Below, piece by piece: positions 1-8,158 of a stretch of 10,729 nt of DNA (its first letter is position 1; each line of letters starts with the position of its first letter). A program made the position numbers and the translations under genes. The notes beneath the pieces were generated by a model. It was given only the letters and a program-made list of their open reading frames with translations. It had not been told where the DNA came from and made no database searches. The stretch is from Vicinamibacteria bacterium (GTDB lineage: Bacteria; Acidobacteriota; Vicinamibacteria; Vicinamibacterales; 2-12-FULL-66-21), in NCBI GenBank assembly GCA_025937075.1, contig JAICSD010000115.1, positions 1 through 10,729 on the forward strand, read 5' to 3'.

Positions 1-1830
1 CAGCGCCTCGAGCGCCTCGTCCATCGCCGGCGAGGTCGAGCCGAAGTAAAGCACGCCGAGACGCGTCTTGCGCGACGCCGCCTTCGCGACCGGCTGCGGC
101 ACGAGCGTCGCCGCGGTGGCGAACTTCTTCAGCAGCGTGCGCATCTGCGCGTCGCGGTTCTGCTCGACGACGTAAACGCGCCTGTACCGACGGATGAATG
201 CCTCGATCGCGTCGCTGAACGGATACGCGCGGATTCGCAGATAGGCGGTCCGGATGCCCGCTTCCGACTCGAGCTGCGCGCGGCTCTCGTCGACGGCCCA
301 ATGCGTTGTGCCGTACGCCACGATGCCGATGTCGGTGTCCGCATCTTCCACAACGGGCTGAGGCAGCAGCGTCTTCGCGGTGTTCTGCTTCCGCGTGAGA
401 CGGTCCATGTTGCCCTGGTAGTCGTCCGGACGTTCGCTGTACTGGCCGCGCGCGTTATGGCCGGACCCGCGGGTGAAATACGAGGGAGCGTCGGTGCCGG
501 GCAGCGTGCGGTACGGGATGCCGTCGCCGTCGATATCGGCGTAGCGGCCCCATTCCGCCCCCAACGCCCGGACACCGGCCGCATCGAGCACCTTGCCGCG
601 ATCGAACGGCTTCTCCGGATAGACGAACGGATGCGACATCCACATGTTCATCCCGAGATCGAGGTCGCTCATCACGAAAACGAGCTGCTGGAGCCGTTCG
701 GCACAATCGAACGCCTCCATGCTCATCTCGAAGCATTCCTCGACCGAGCTGGGAATGAGCATCACCTGCTTCGTGTCGCCGTGGGACAGCATCGCCGTCG
801 TGGCGATATCTCCCTGCGCGGTGCGCGTCGGCAGCCCCGTCGAGGGCCCCACACGCTGGATGTCGAACACCACGCCAGGAATTTCCGCGTAATACGCGAG
901 GCCGGCAAACTCGCTCATGAGCGAGATGCCGGGGCCGGAGGTCGAGGTCATGGCGCGCGCGCCCGCCCACCCGGCGCCGAGCACCATCCCGATCGACGCG
1001 ATCTCGTCTTCCGCCTGGACGATCGCGAACGTCGCCTTGCCGTCCTTCTCCACCCGGTACTTCTTCATGTACCCGATCAGCGACTCCGGAAGCGACGAAG
1101 ATGGCGTGATCGGATACCACGCGACCACGGTGACGCCGCCGAACATCGCGCCGAGCGCGGACGCGGTGTTCCCCTCGATGAGGATCATCCCGCGCGTCCT
1201 GTCCATCCGCTCGACCGTATACGGATCCTGCTTGACGAGGTGCTGCCGCGCGTAGTCCGATCCGGCCGCAAGCGCGCCCATGTTCAGATCGGCAGCCTTC
1301 ACCTTCCTGCCGAACTGCTTCCGCAGCGCCTTCTCCATCTCGCCCATGTCGATGTCGAGCAGCTGCGAGAGCACCCCGTCGTAAATCATGTTCTTGACGA
1401 GGCGGCGCAGTTTGGCGTCGGTACACACCGTCGCGACGATCTTGTCGAACGGCACGGCGTAGAACACGAGATCCGAGCGGAGCGCGTTCAGCTTCAGCGG
1501 TTCGTCATAGAGCACGACCCGGCCGGGCTCGAGCGTCATGACGTCTTCTTTGGCCGTCTCCGGATTCATCGCGACGAGGAAGTCCACCTCTTTCTTCCGC
1601 GCGACGAAGCCTGCCTTGTTCGCTCGAACCGTGTACCACGTCGGCAGGCCCGCGATGTTCGAGGGAAACATGTTCTTGCCGGAGACGGGGATGCCCATCT
1701 GGAAGAGAGACCGGAGGAGGACGAGGTTGGCCGTCTGGCTTCCGGAGCCGTTGACGGTGGCGACCTGAATGCTGAAGTCGTTGACGATGCGCGCCGGCGC
1801 GGCCTGGACCCCAGGGTCCGTTGCTGTCAT
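1..1830 (-). CDS. korA: 2-oxoacid:ferredoxin oxidoreductase, fused gamma-alpha subunit, probably 2-oxoglutarate-specific (3' end outside window)
   Basis: The gene probably encodes the large subunit of a thiamine-diphosphate 2-oxoacid:ferredoxin oxidoreductase, which converts 2-oxoglutarate plus CoA to succinyl-CoA, CO2 and reduced ferredoxin. The frame stays open for 610 codons from ATG 1830 to the left edge, so the stop lies outside. The N-terminal gamma domain (about residues 20-200) carries a glycine-rich VNGSGSQ at 26-32. The alpha (pyrimidine-binding) domain starts near 219 with GNTASALGAMFGG, then YPITPSS at 239-245 and the AEDE...TSTSGPG stretch at 273-301, all family hallmarks. A C-terminal transketolase-like domain begins near 500 and reaches GVLYFGSTSPAMDEAL close to the edge. 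Fused subunits of this type are usually around 600 residues, so little should be missing. GAGGGG lies 5 nt before the ATG, and the sucD stop is 24 nt upstream. The beta subunit (korB) is expected next, off the window. Substrate is inferred from the sucCD linkage; a branched-chain or pyruvate enzyme is less likely. Confidence 0.88.
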   Translation of the reverse strand, partial: MTATDPGVQAAPARIVNDFSIQVATVNGSGSQTANLVLLRSLFQMGIPVSGKNMFPSNIAGLPTWYTVRANKAGFVARKKEVDFLVAMNPETAKEDVMTLEPGRVVLYDEPLKLNALRSDLVFYAVPFDKIVATVCTDAKLRRLVKNMIYDGVLSQLLDIDMGEMEKALRKQFGRKVKAADLNMGALAAGSDYARQHLVKQDPYTVERMDRTRGMILIEGNTASALGAMFGGVTVVAWYPITPSSSLPESLIGYMKKYRVEKDGKATFAIVQAEDEIASIGMVLGAGWAGARAMTSTSGPGISLMSEFAGLAYYAEIPGVVFDIQRVGPSTGLPTRTAQGDIATTAMLSHGDTKQVMLIPSSVEECFEMSMEAFDCAERLQQLVFVMSDLDLGMNMWMSHPFVYPEKPFDRGKVLDAAGVRALGAEWGRYADIDGDGIPYRTLPGTDAPSYFTRGSGHNARGQYSERPDDYQGNMDRLTRKQNTAKTLLPQPVVEDADTDIGIVAYGTTHWAVDESRAQLESEAGIRTAYLRIRAYPFSDAIEAFIRRYRRVYVVEQNRDAQMRTLLKKFATAATLVPQPVAKAASRKTRLGVLYFGSTSPAMDEALEAL

Positions 1831-1835
1831 GGAAG

Positions 1836-1841
1836 CCCCTC
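1836..1841 (-). promoter_or_regulatory. Ribosome binding site of the korA-like gene
   Basis: On the minus strand GAGGGG is followed by 5 nt and then the ATG at 1830. It lies in the 24-nt gap after the sucD stop and supports this start for the oxidoreductase subunit. Confidence 0.65.
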
Positions 1842-1854
1842 TATATCTTACCTG

Positions 1855-2727
1855 TCATGCGCCGAGCACGTCCTTCACCGCGGCCCCGATGTCGGCCGGG
1901 CTTTTGACGACGCGAACGCCTCCCTGCTCCAGCGCGGCCATCTTCTCAGCCGCGGTGCCTTTCCCGCCCGCGATGATGGCTCCGGCGTGGCCCATGCGGC
2001 GCCCGGGCGGCGCCGTCTGACCGGCGATGAAGCCGACGACGGGCTTGGTGAAGTGCTCGCGGATCCAGGCGGCCGCGTCCTGTTCGGCGTTGCCGCCGAT
2101 CTCGCCGATCATCACGACCGCTTCCGTTTCCGGGTCGGCGGCAAAAAGCGACAAGGCGTCGATGAAGCTCGTTCCGATCAGCGGATCGCCGCCGATCCCG
2201 ATGCAAGTCGTCTGGCCCAGACCGTTTCGCGTGAGCTGGTGGATGGCCTCGTAGGTCAGCGTCCCGCTCTTCGAGACGATGCCGACCCGCCCTTTCTTGC
2301 AGATGTGTCCGGGGATGATGCCGGCCTTTGCTTCGCCGGCCGTGATGAGCCCCGGGCAGTTGGGGCCGATGACGCGCGTGCGGCCGCCGCGGATCGCGGC
2401 AAAGACCCGCATCATGTCCAGCACCGGAATACCTTCGGTGATGCAGACGGCCAGCGGAACGCCGGCATCCGCCGCCTCGAGGATGGCATCGGCGGCGCCG
2501 GCCGGCGGAACGAAGATGACGGAGGCGTTCGCGCCGGTGTCGCGGACGCAGTCGGCGACCGTATTGAACACCGGCCACCCCTCGTGCGTCGTCCCGCCTT
2601 TTCCCGGCGTGACGCCGCCGACGACCGTGGTGCCGTAGGCGGCGGCCTGTTTGGCGTGGAACGTGCCCTCGCGGCCGGTGATGCCCTGGACGAGCAGTCG
2701 TGTGTGTTTATCGATCAGTACGGACAT
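1855..2727 (-). CDS. sucD: Succinyl-CoA synthetase (succinate-CoA ligase) alpha subunit
   Basis: The protein is the CoA-binding, phospho-histidine subunit of succinyl-CoA synthetase, which interconverts succinyl-CoA and succinate with substrate-level nucleoside triphosphate formation. Its 290 residues match the family (E. coli SucD has 289). Visible motifs are the Rossmann-type CoA-binding [10 protein letters not shown] at 15-24, GGVTPGKGG at 37-45, GPNCPG at 121-126, SKSGTLTYE at 152-160, [10 protein letters not shown] at 177-186, and [10 protein letters not shown] at 242-251. His247 there corresponds to the phosphorylated His246 of E. coli. The ATG at 2727 has AGGA 5 nt upstream. It follows sucC by 57 bp, an unusually long gap for this pair, filled by a palindromic repeat. 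The korA-like gene follows 24 nt later, so 2-oxoglutarate oxidation and succinyl-CoA use are probably co-transcribed. No key residue is missing. Confidence 0.97.
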   Translation of the reverse strand: MSVLIDKHTRLLVQGITGREGTFHAKQAAAYGTTVVGGVTPGKGGTTHEGWPVFNTVADCVRDTGANASVIFVPPAGAADAILEAADAGVPLAVCITEGIPVLDMMRVFAAIRGGRTRVIGPNCPGLITAGEAKAGIIPGHICKKGRVGIVSKSGTLTYEAIHQLTRNGLGQTTCIGIGGDPLIGTSFIDALSLFAADPETEAVVMIGEIGGNAEQDAAAWIREHFTKPVVGFIAGQTAPPGRRMGHAGAIIAGGKGTAAEKMAALEQGGVRVVKSPADIGAAVKDVLGA

Positions 2728-2742
2728 TCTTTTCCTGACGAT

Positions 2743-2768
2743 GGGGCAGGCCTGAAGGCCTGCGCTAC
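2743..2768 (-). repeat. REP-type palindrome in the sucC-sucD gap
   Basis: Read on the minus strand, the unit starts with GTAGC, then arm GCAGGCC, loop TTCA, arm GGCCTGC and a C-rich end. The 7-bp stem is perfect (8 bp with the inner T/A). It has the same layout as the units flanking the transposase at 7471-8568, but its two variable stem pairs are both G:C, unlike either array. It lies inside the untranslated spacer between two genes whose products form a complex, and could fold in the mRNA. Confidence 0.85.
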
Positions 2769-2770
2769 AC

Positions 2771-2788
2771 CAGCAAGCGCTGCGCTAC
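2771..2788 (-). repeat. Degenerate second REP-like unit overlapping the sucC stop codon
   Basis: On the minus strand this reads GTAGC then GCAGC, GCTT, GCTG, a shortened hairpin with a 4-bp CAGC/GCTG stem beside the intact unit at 2743-2768. Its GTAG foot (2785-2788) contains the TAG stop of sucC (2785-2787). Descent from the same repeat family is inferred from the shared GTAGCGCAG start. Confidence 0.5.
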
Positions 2789-3948
2789 GAGGCTCCGAGC
2801 GCGACGACCTTCTGCGCCGCTTCGTTCATGTCATCGGCCGTCGTGAAGTTCAGGCCGCTTTCGCGCAGCATCTGCTTCCCTTTTTCGACGTTCGTGCCTT
2901 CCATGCGAATGACGATCGGAACGGGGACGCCAAGTTCCTTCACGGCCGCCATGACGCCTTCGGCGAGCACGTCGCACCGGAGAATGCCGCCGAAGATGTT
3001 GATGAGGACGGCGCGGACCGCGGTATCGGCCATGAGGATGCGGAACGCGTTCTTGATCTGTTCCGCGTTGGCGCCGCCGCCGACGTCGAGGAAGTTCGCG
3101 GGCTCGCCGCCGGCAAGCTTGATGATGTCCATCGTCGCCATGGCGAGGCCGGCGCCGTTGACCATGCAGCCGATCGTGCCATCGAGCTTGATGTAGTTCA
3201 GCGAGAACTTCGACGCTTCGATCTCCAGCGGATCCTCTTCCGAGAGATCGCGCAGGTCCTTGATGTCGGGATGCCGGTAGAGCGCGTTGTCGTCGAAGTT
3301 CATCTTGGCGTCGAGCGCGAGCAGATGGCCGTCCTCGGTCACGATCAAGGGATTGATCTCGACGAGCGACGCGTCTGTCCCTTTGAAGGCTTCAAAGATT
3401 GCGCTCATCAGCTTCGCGGCCTGCCCGATCTGCGGCCCTTCGAGCCCCAGGGCAAACGCCAGCTGACGTGTCTGGTACGCGCTCAGACCGATCGCCGGAT
3501 GGATGAAGGCTTTGAAGATCCGATCGGGATGCTCCTCGGCCACCTTTTCGATCTCGACGCCGCCCTCGGAACTCACCATCATCACAGGCCGCTCGGTGGT
3601 GCGATCGAGCACCAGACCCAGATACAGTTCGCGCGCGATGCGAAGCCCCTGTTCGACCAGCACACGCTGCACCTTCTGCCCGCGCGGCCCGGTCTGATAG
3701 GTCACGAGGTCCATGCCGATCATCCTCTCGGCTGCGGCGCGCGCCTCCTGCGAACCCTTGACGACCTTGACGCCCCCGCCTTTCCCGCGGCCGCCGGCGT
3801 GGATCTGCGCTTTGACAACGACGGTCCCGCCGCCCAGTCTCTCGGCCGCGGCGCGCGCGCCGTCGGCGTCGAACACCACCTCTCCCTGCGGCACAGGCAC
3901 GCCGTATCGCGCCAGAATCGCCTTCGCCTGATACTCGTGGATTTTCAT
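2785..3948 (-). CDS. sucC: Succinyl-CoA synthetase (succinate-CoA ligase) beta subunit
   Basis: This is the ATP-grasp nucleotide-binding subunit that pairs with SucD. At 387 residues it matches the usual length (388 in E. coli), and several residues fall at E. coli numbers: Lys46 in [17 protein letters not shown], Asn199 in VEINP and Asp213 in ALDAKMNF. The C-terminal ligase domain shows [15 protein letters not shown] at 260-274, NFLDVGGGA at 285-293 and INIFGGI at 316-322. The start chosen is ATG 3948 (MKIHEYQAK), the conserved family N-terminus with GAGG 5 nt upstream. An in-frame GTG at 3981 would add 11 residues not typical of the family. It is first in the operon, followed by sucD and the korA-like gene. 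The TAG stop lies inside a degenerate REP-like unit, so the last codons abut repeat DNA. ATP versus GTP preference was not determined. Confidence 0.97.
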   Translation of the reverse strand: MKIHEYQAKAILARYGVPVPQGEVVFDADGARAAAERLGGGTVVVKAQIHAGGRGKGGGVKVVKGSQEARAAAERMIGMDLVTYQTGPRGQKVQRVLVEQGLRIARELYLGLVLDRTTERPVMMVSSEGGVEIEKVAEEHPDRIFKAFIHPAIGLSAYQTRQLAFALGLEGPQIGQAAKLMSAIFEAFKGTDASLVEINPLIVTEDGHLLALDAKMNFDDNALYRHPDIKDLRDLSEEDPLEIEASKFSLNYIKLDGTIGCMVNGAGLAMATMDIIKLAGGEPANFLDVGGGANAEQIKNAFRILMADTAVRAVLINIFGGILRCDVLAEGVMAAVKELGVPVPIVIRMEGTNVEKGKQMLRESGLNFTTADDMNEAAQKVVALGAS

Positions 3949-3951
3949 CGG

Positions 3952-3957
3952 CACCTC
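3952..3957 (-). promoter_or_regulatory. Ribosome binding site deciding the sucC start
   Basis: Minus-strand GAGGTG places GAGG 5 nt before ATG 3948. This, with the conserved [10 protein letters not shown]-terminus, favours 3948 over the upstream in-frame GTG at 3981. Confidence 0.65.
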
Positions 3958-4015
3958 GCGCGCGACGATCGCCGCGCGCACAACCTGCTCATCATACGTT
4001 AGAATTCGTAGGATC

Positions 4016-4019
4016 GGAG
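4016..4019 (+). promoter_or_regulatory. Ribosome binding site of sdhC
   Basis: GGAG lies 7 nt before the ATG at 4027, at normal spacing, and supports that start. Confidence 0.55.
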
Positions 4020-4026
4020 TCGTCGA

Positions 4027-4692
4027 ATGTCCACATTCCGTCGGGTGTTCTCATCGAGCGTCGGCACGAAGCTGCTGATGGGAGTCACCGGACTTCTTCT
4101 TTTCTTCTATCTCCTCCTTCATCTCGCCGGCAACGCCATCATCTTCGCAGGCCGCGATTCGTTCAACGCCTACTCGCACATGCTCATCTCGAATCCGCTG
4201 ATCGTGCCGGTGGAAATCGGGCTGCTGCTGATCTTCCTGCTGCACATCTACAAGGCCGTCACCAACTACGTTCGAAATCAGCGGGCGCGGCCGATCGGAT
4301 ATCAGAAGAAAGAGTGGGCGCACTACAAGAGCCGGAAGAGCGTGTCGTCGACCACGATGATCTGGACGGGGCTGGTGATCGTGCTCTTCGTGATCATCCA
4401 TGTCTCGCAGTTCAAGTACGGCGCGTACTACGAAGTGGGGCAGCCGCCGATCCGAGACCTGTATCGCACGGAAGTCGACGTGTTCCGCATGCCGGTGTGG
4501 GTCGTGTTCTACGTCGTGTGCGTGCTGCTGGTCGGCCTGCACTTGCGCCACGGCATTTCGAGCGCCTTTCAGTCGCTGGGTGCGAGCCATCCCGTTTACA
4601 CGAAGCGGATCGTGGCCTGGGGCACGGTCCTCGCCATCATCATCGGCGTGGGATTCGCGGTGATCCCCCTCTGGGTGTACTTCGCGAGGTAG
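4027..4692 (+). CDS. sdhC: Succinate dehydrogenase cytochrome b subunit (type B, b558 family)
   Basis: This is the membrane anchor and quinone-reacting subunit of succinate:quinone oxidoreductase. Its 221 residues contain five hydrophobic segments, at about 19-40, 60-80, 111-127, 157-178 and 196-217. This is the layout of single-subunit, di-haem type B anchors (Bacillus subtilis SdhC, Wolinella FrdC) and not of the SdhC/SdhD pairs. Candidate axial haem ligands lie in the expected segments: His32 (LLHLAGN), His73 (FLLHIYKA), His125 (IIHVSQF) and His172 or His175 (GLHLRHG). No sdhD is present, consistent with type B. The stop is 3 nt before the sdhA start, and the sdhA ribosome site overlaps the sdhC 3' end, so the genes are translationally close. 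Type B enzymes include both succinate dehydrogenases and fumarate reductases, and the sequence does not decide the direction. Menaquinone as partner is likely from the family but unproven. Confidence 0.93.
   Translation: MSTFRRVFSSSVGTKLLMGVTGLLLFFYLLLHLAGNAIIFAGRDSFNAYSHMLISNPLIVPVEIGLLLIFLLHIYKAVTNYVRNQRARPIGYQKKEWAHYKSRKSVSSTTMIWTGLVIVLFVIIHVSQFKYGAYYEVGQPPIRDLYRTEVDVFRMPVWVVFYVVCVLLVGLHLRHGISSAFQSLGASHPVYTKRIVAWGTVLAIIIGVGFAVIPLWVYFAR
4686..4690 (+). promoter_or_regulatory. Ribosome binding site of sdhA inside the end of sdhC
   Basis: GAGGT overlaps the last codons and the first base of the sdhC stop, 5 nt before ATG 4696. It suggests coupled translation of sdhC and sdhA and supports the sdhA start. 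Confidence 0.65.
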
Positions 4693-4695
4693 TGC

Positions 4696-6609
4696 ATGAC
4701 GCTGGATTCAAAGGTACCGGGCGGACCGCTCGCGGAGAAGTGGGACCGGCACAAGTTCGATTCGAAGCTCGTCAACCCTGCCAACCGGCGGAAGTACACG
4801 ATCCTCATCGTCGGCACTGGTTTGGCCGGCGCGTCCGCGGCCTCGTCGCTCGGCGAACTCGGCTACAACGTCAAGAGCTTCTGCATCCACGACAGCCCGC
4901 GCCGGGCGCACAGCATTGCCGCGCAGGGCGGCATCAACGCGGCGAAGAACTACCAGAACGACGGCGACAGCGTGCAGCGGCTGTTCTACGACACGGTGAA
5001 GGGCGGCGACTATCGATCGCGCGAAGCCAACGTCTACCGGCTGGCGCAGGTCAGCGTGAACATCATCGATCAGTGCGTCGCGCAGGGGGTGCCGTTCGCG
5101 CGTGAATACGGCGGACTCCTCGACAATCGGTCCTTCGGCGGCGCGCAGGTCTCGCGCACGTTCTACGCGCGCGGGCAGACGGGGCAGCAGTTGCTGCTGG
5201 GCGCCTACCAGTCGATGATGCGGCAGGTCGCGCGCGGCACCGTGACGATGTTCCCGAACCGGGAGATGCTCGATCTCGTTCTGGTGAACGGCCAGGCGCG
5301 CGGGATCATCGTCCGGAATCTGATCACCGGCGCACTCGAACGCCATGCCGGACACGCCGTCCTGCTCTGCACCGGCGGCTACGGCACCGCCTACTATCTG
5401 TCCACCAACGCGGTGAACTCGAACGTGACCGCCGCCTGGCGGGCCCACAAGCGAGGCGCGTACTTCGCCAACCCCTGCTACACGCAGATTCATCCGACGT
5501 GCATCCCGGTGTCGGGCACGCATCAGTCGAAGCTGACGCTCATGTCGGAGAGCCTGCGAAACGACGGCCGCGGGTGGGTGCCGAAGACGGAAGGCGACAA
5601 ACGTCCCCCGAACCAGATTCCCGAAGCCGAACGCGATTACTACCTGGAACGGAAGTATCCAAGCTTCGGCAACCTGGTCCCCCGCGACGTCGCGTCGCGG
5701 AGCGCGAAATTCGTGTGCGACGAAGGGCGCGGCGTCGGCGAGAGCGGGCTGGCCGTCTATCTCGACTTCGCCGACTCGATCAAGCGGCTGGGCAAAGACG
5801 TGATCCGGATGCGATACGGGAACCTGTTCGACATGTATCGCAAGATCACGGACGAAGACCCCTACCAGGTGCCCATGCGCATCTACCCCGCCATCCATTA
5901 CACGATGGGGGGCCTCTGGGTCGATTACAACCTCATGTCGAACGTCCCCGGCCTGCACGTGCTCGGCGAGGCGAACTTCTCCGATCACGGGGCGAACCGC
6001 CTCGGCGCGAGCGCGCTGATGCAGGGCCTGGCCGACGGCTATTTCGTCATCCCGTACACGCTGGCCGCGTATCTCGGGGCCACGACGTTTGCGGGGGTCG
6101 ACACCGACGCGGAGCCGTTCAAGGAAGCCGAAGCCAGCGTGCAGGCTCGCATCGACAAGTTGCTCGGCGTCAAGGGACACGAGACGCCGCGGCAACTCCA
6201 CCGGCGGCTGGGGCAACTGCTCTGGGATTACGTCGGCATGTCGCGCAACGAAGCGGGGCTCCGTAAGGCGCTCGAGCAAATCCCCCGGCTGCGCGACGAG
6301 TTCTGGCAGAACCTGTCGGTGCCGGGCGACCCGAACAATTTGAACAAGAACCTCGAATACGCCGGCCGTGTGGCCGACTACCTGGAGTTCGCCGAGGTGC
6401 TGGCGCTCGACGCGCTGCACCGCACCGAATCCTGCGGCGGCCATTTCCGCGAGGAAAGCCAGACGCCGGACGGCGAAGCGAAGCGCGACGACGAGCATTT
6501 TTCATACGTGGCGGCGTGGGAGTTCAAAGGCGTCGGCGTGCAGCCAGAACTCCACAAGGAACTACTGGAATTCGAATACGTGCATCCTTCTCAACGCAGC
6601 TACAAATAA
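4696..6609 (+). CDS. sdhA: Succinate dehydrogenase/fumarate reductase flavoprotein subunit
   Basis: This is the FAD-bearing catalytic subunit that interconverts succinate and fumarate on the cytoplasmic face. Its 637 residues fit the longer flavoproteins of type B complexes. The FAD dinucleotide-binding motif is at 37-51 ([15 protein letters not shown]). [15 protein letters not shown] at 69-83 holds His72, expected to bind FAD covalently. Substrate-site landmarks are HPTCIPVSG at 266-274, ESLRNDGRG at 285-293, PRDVASRS at 329-336, HYTMGG at 401-406 and the [10 protein letters not shown] segment at 432-441. The C-terminal helical domain ends with [12 protein letters not shown] near 576-587 and a short tail. 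The ATG at 4696 has GAGGT 5 nt upstream and lies 3 nt after sdhC. The next gene, sdhB, comes after an 81-nt gap with a palindrome, unusual inside an sdh operon. All landmark residues are present, so the enzyme should be active. Confidence 0.97.
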   Translation: MTLDSKVPGGPLAEKWDRHKFDSKLVNPANRRKYTILIVGTGLAGASAASSLGELGYNVKSFCIHDSPRRAHSIAAQGGINAAKNYQNDGDSVQRLFYDTVKGGDYRSREANVYRLAQVSVNIIDQCVAQGVPFAREYGGLLDNRSFGGAQVSRTFYARGQTGQQLLLGAYQSMMRQVARGTVTMFPNREMLDLVLVNGQARGIIVRNLITGALERHAGHAVLLCTGGYGTAYYLSTNAVNSNVTAAWRAHKRGAYFANPCYTQIHPTCIPVSGTHQSKLTLMSESLRNDGRGWVPKTEGDKRPPNQIPEAERDYYLERKYPSFGNLVPRDVASRSAKFVCDEGRGVGESGLAVYLDFADSIKRLGKDVIRMRYGNLFDMYRKITDEDPYQVPMRIYPAIHYTMGGLWVDYNLMSNVPGLHVLGEANFSDHGANRLGASALMQGLADGYFVIPYTLAAYLGATTFAGVDTDAEPFKEAEASVQARIDKLLGVKGHETPRQLHRRLGQLLWDYVGMSRNEAGLRKALEQIPRLRDEFWQNLSVPGDPNNLNKNLEYAGRVADYLEFAEVLALDALHRTESCGGHFREESQTPDGEAKRDDEHFSYVAAWEFKGVGVQPELHKELLEFEYVHPSQRSYK

Positions 6610-6617
6610 ACCGTCAC

Positions 6618-6650
6618 CAGTTTCCAGTGGCCAGCGGCGACTGGAAACTG
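6618..6650 (+). repeat. 11-bp inverted repeat in the sdhA-sdhB gap
   Basis: CAGTTTCCAGT (6618-6628) and ACTGGAAACTG (6640-6650) are exact reverse complements separated by 11 nt, giving a possible mRNA hairpin. The rest of the gap (to 6690) is rich in CTGG and GTAGCTG, for example GTAGCTGGTAGCTGG near 6658. The sequence differs from the GCAG-type REPs elsewhere in the window. It could be a different interspersed palindrome family or an mRNA processing site. No T-run follows, so a strong terminator is unlikely. Confidence 0.75.
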
Positions 6651-6690
6651 CGACCTGGTAGCTGGTAGCTGGCAACTGGAATCTCACTCA

Positions 6691-7440
6691 ATGCGCATCA
6701 ACCTCAGGGTGTGGAGGCAGGCGGGGCCCGACAAGCCAGGGCGTCTCGTCGATTACAAGGCAGACGACGTGTCGCCGGACATGTCGTTTCTCGAGATGCT
6801 CGACGTCGTCAACGAAGGGCTCATCGTCAAGGGCGACGACCCGATTGCGTTCGACTCGGATTGCCGCGAGGGCATCTGCGGCACGTGCGGCTTCCTGATT
6901 GACGGGCTGCCGCATGGGCCGGTGCGGGGATCGACGGTCTGCCAGCTGCACATGCGCAGCTTCCGGGACGGCGACACGCTGATCCTGGAGCCGTGGCGCG
7001 CCAGGGCGTTTCCGCTCGTCAAGGATCTCATCGTCGATCGGAGCGCCTTCGATCGCATCATCCAGGCCGGCGGCTATACGTCGATCAACGTTGGCGGCCC
7101 GCAGGACGCCAACAGCGTGCTCATCGCGAAGGACACGGTCGAGCGCGCGATGGATTCGGCCGCGTGCATCGGCTGCGGGGCGTGCGTCGCCGTGTGCAAG
7201 AACGCATCGGCGGTGCTCTTCACGTCGGCAAAGATCACGCACCTGGCGCTGCTCCCCCAGGGGCAGGTCGAGCGCTACACGCGCGTGAGGCGGATGGTCG
7301 AGCGCCACGACGCGGAGGGATTCGGGAGCTGCTCCAACGAAGGCGAGTGCGAAGCGGTCTGCCCGAAAGAGATCCCCATCACGAACATCGCGCGCATGAA
7401 CCGCGAGTTTTTCAAAGCAACCCTCGCGAAAGCGCGCTGA
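6691..7440 (+). CDS. sdhB: Succinate dehydrogenase/fumarate reductase iron-sulfur subunit
   Basis: This subunit carries electrons from the flavin of SdhA to the haem and quinone of SdhC through three iron-sulfur clusters. Of 249 residues, the N-terminal ferredoxin-like domain binds the [2Fe-2S] cluster with Cys58, Cys63, Cys66 ([11 protein letters not shown]) and Cys84. The C-terminal domain has Cys159, 162 and 165 ([11 protein letters not shown]) with Cys224 for [4Fe-4S], and Cys169, 214 and 220 for [3Fe-4S]. Cluster assignment follows E. coli SdhB and Wolinella FrdB; all eleven expected cysteines are visible. The ATG at 6691 has only a weak upstream GGA and is chosen from the family N-terminus. 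It is last in sdhCAB, followed 2 nt after the stop by the 17-bp repeat and then the REP/RAYT cassette. The C-A-B order is usual for type B operons. Confidence 0.96.
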   Translation: MRINLRVWRQAGPDKPGRLVDYKADDVSPDMSFLEMLDVVNEGLIVKGDDPIAFDSDCREGICGTCGFLIDGLPHGPVRGSTVCQLHMRSFRDGDTLILEPWRARAFPLVKDLIVDRSAFDRIIQAGGYTSINVGGPQDANSVLIAKDTVERAMDSAACIGCGACVAVCKNASAVLFTSAKITHLALLPQGQVERYTRVRRMVERHDAEGFGSCSNEGECEAVCPKEIPITNIARMNREFFKATLAKAR

Positions 7441-7442
7441 CG

Positions 7443-7459
7443 CGCGCGGTGCTCGGTGC
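7443..7459 (+). repeat. Left copy of a 17-bp inverted repeat bracketing the RAYT cassette
   Basis: CGCGCGGTGCTCGGTGC occurs here and as an exact reverse complement at 8634-8650. The copy starts 2 nt after the sdhB stop, outside the left REP array. It could be an element end, a remnant of another dispersed repeat, or a coincidence of GC-rich GGTGC repetition. The function is not known. Confidence 0.7.
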
Positions 7460-7470
7460 GTGTGATCGCT

Positions 7471-7596
7471 GTAGCGCAGGTCTTTAGACCTGCCCCTCTC
7501 GCATAGCGCTCGTCTTTAGACCTGCCCCCCGTTGCCGTAGCGCAGGTCTTTAGACCTGCCCCCCGTTGCCGTAGCGCAGGTCTTTAGACCTGCCCC
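7471..7596 (+). repeat. Left REP array: four direct palindromic units
   Basis: Units lie at 7471-7496, 7503-7528, 7537-7562 and 7571-7596. Each has a GTAGC foot, arm GCAGGTC, loop TTTA, arm GACCTGC and two or three more C. Units 1, 3 and 4 are identical over 26 nt. Unit 2 is degenerate (ATAG foot, left arm GCTCGTC), so its stem is weakened. The period is 32-34 nt, with the spacer CCGTTGCC identical in the last two gaps. A GTAG foot before a hairpin is the known recognition layout of REPs used by RAYT enzymes, and a RAYT gene starts about 53 nt downstream. All units point toward it. Confidence 0.92.
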
Positions 7597-7649
7597 TTCG
7601 CGCATGCTTGCGAGCGTCGGTGGCATCTCGATTGCTCTTCTGCGCGGCC

Positions 7650-8153
7650 ATGCTCCCGAAGCGTACCCGGCTGAAGACGTTCGACTACCTCGGTCCGTAC
7701 CGCTATTTCCTGACGTTTTGCACGGCGGGCCGCCATCGCGCGTTCACCAACGGCGCCACCGTCGACTTCGTGCTTGCGCAGATTCTGCGCGCCGCAGCTG
7801 AACGCGGCTTCGCAATCATCGCGTACTGCTTTATGCCCGACCACGTCCACCTCCTGGTCGAAGGAACTGGAGATGACAGCGACCTGCGGGTGTTCTGCCG
7901 TTTGAGCAAACAGTACTCGGGATTCCGGTACAAGCAAGCGACCGCACGGCAGCTCTGGCAACCGAGTTATTACGAGCACGTGTTGCGGGATGACGAGGAT
8001 ACCTACAGCGTCGTCCGCTACATCGTGGAGAATCCGTTGATCGCGAATCTGGCGCAACGGGCCGACAAGTACCCGTTCTTAGGATCGTGCTCGGTGGACA
8101 AAACGGCATTGCTGCGTGCCGCCGCATGTGCGCCGCCGTGGGAGAGAGGCTAG
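7650..8153 (+). CDS. REP-associated tyrosine transposase (RAYT), IS200/Y1 HUH family
   Basis: The product is a single-strand DNA nuclease/transferase of the Y1 transposase superfamily, the RAYT branch that processes REP hairpins and does not move a classical IS. The 167 residues show the usual early segment RYFLTFCTAGRH (18-29), the HUH metal-binding motif in FMPDHVHLLVEG (61-72; His65 and His67), the likely nucleophile Tyr89 in SKQYSGFRYK (86-95), and the family C-terminal pattern LWQPSYYEHVLRDDED then VVRYIVENPL (102-130). The frame is intact and no catalytic residue is missing. The start chosen is ATG 7650, which gives the family N-terminus MLPKRTRL. In-frame TTG 7608, GTG 7620 and TTG 7632 would add residues coded by DNA next to the left array, and no start has a clear ribosome site. 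The gene stands alone between REP arrays that match RAYT recognition layout, which supports the call over an IS200 transposase. Confidence 0.92.
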   Translation: MLPKRTRLKTFDYLGPYRYFLTFCTAGRHRAFTNGATVDFVLAQILRAAAERGFAIIAYCFMPDHVHLLVEGTGDDSDLRVFCRLSKQYSGFRYKQATARQLWQPSYYEHVLRDDEDTYSVVRYIVENPLIANLAQRADKYPFLGSCSVDKTALLRAAACAPPWERG

Positions 8154-8158
8154 CCGCC

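Larger units (their letters stand above)
3949..4026. promoter_or_regulatory. Divergent promoter region between sucCD-kor and sdhCAB
   Basis: The 78-bp gap separates two divergently read operons of adjacent TCA steps, so both promoters should lie in or near it. On the minus strand TATGAT (3991-3996) resembles a -10 box and would give a leader of roughly 35 nt to sucC. On the plus strand TAGAAT (4000-4005) is a possible -10 for sdhC. Neither has a convincing -35 box at 16-18 nt. The two candidates nearly touch, so a shared regulator or polymerase competition is possible but only inferred. Confidence 0.35.

Noticed and set aside
301..4002. A plus-strand open frame of about 1233 codons antisense to korA-like, sucD and sucC
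   Set aside because: It crosses three genes with clear family matches on the other strand, shows no recognisable domain, and is rich in Arg, Asp, His and Ala as expected when GC-rich coding DNA is read in the opposite strand.
4708..6498. A minus-strand open frame of about 596 codons opposite sdhA
   Set aside because: It is fully antisense to a well-conserved flavoprotein gene and has a shadow-type composition with no domain.
7471..7596. Left hairpins as rho-independent terminators for sdhB
   Set aside because: The stems are good but no T-run follows any unit. Transcription blocking remains possible but is not supported.
7650..8153. Classical IS200/IS605 insertion sequence
   Set aside because: The protein has RAYT-type motifs, there is no tnpB, and the flanks are multi-copy GTAG REPs, not single left-end and right-end hairpins.
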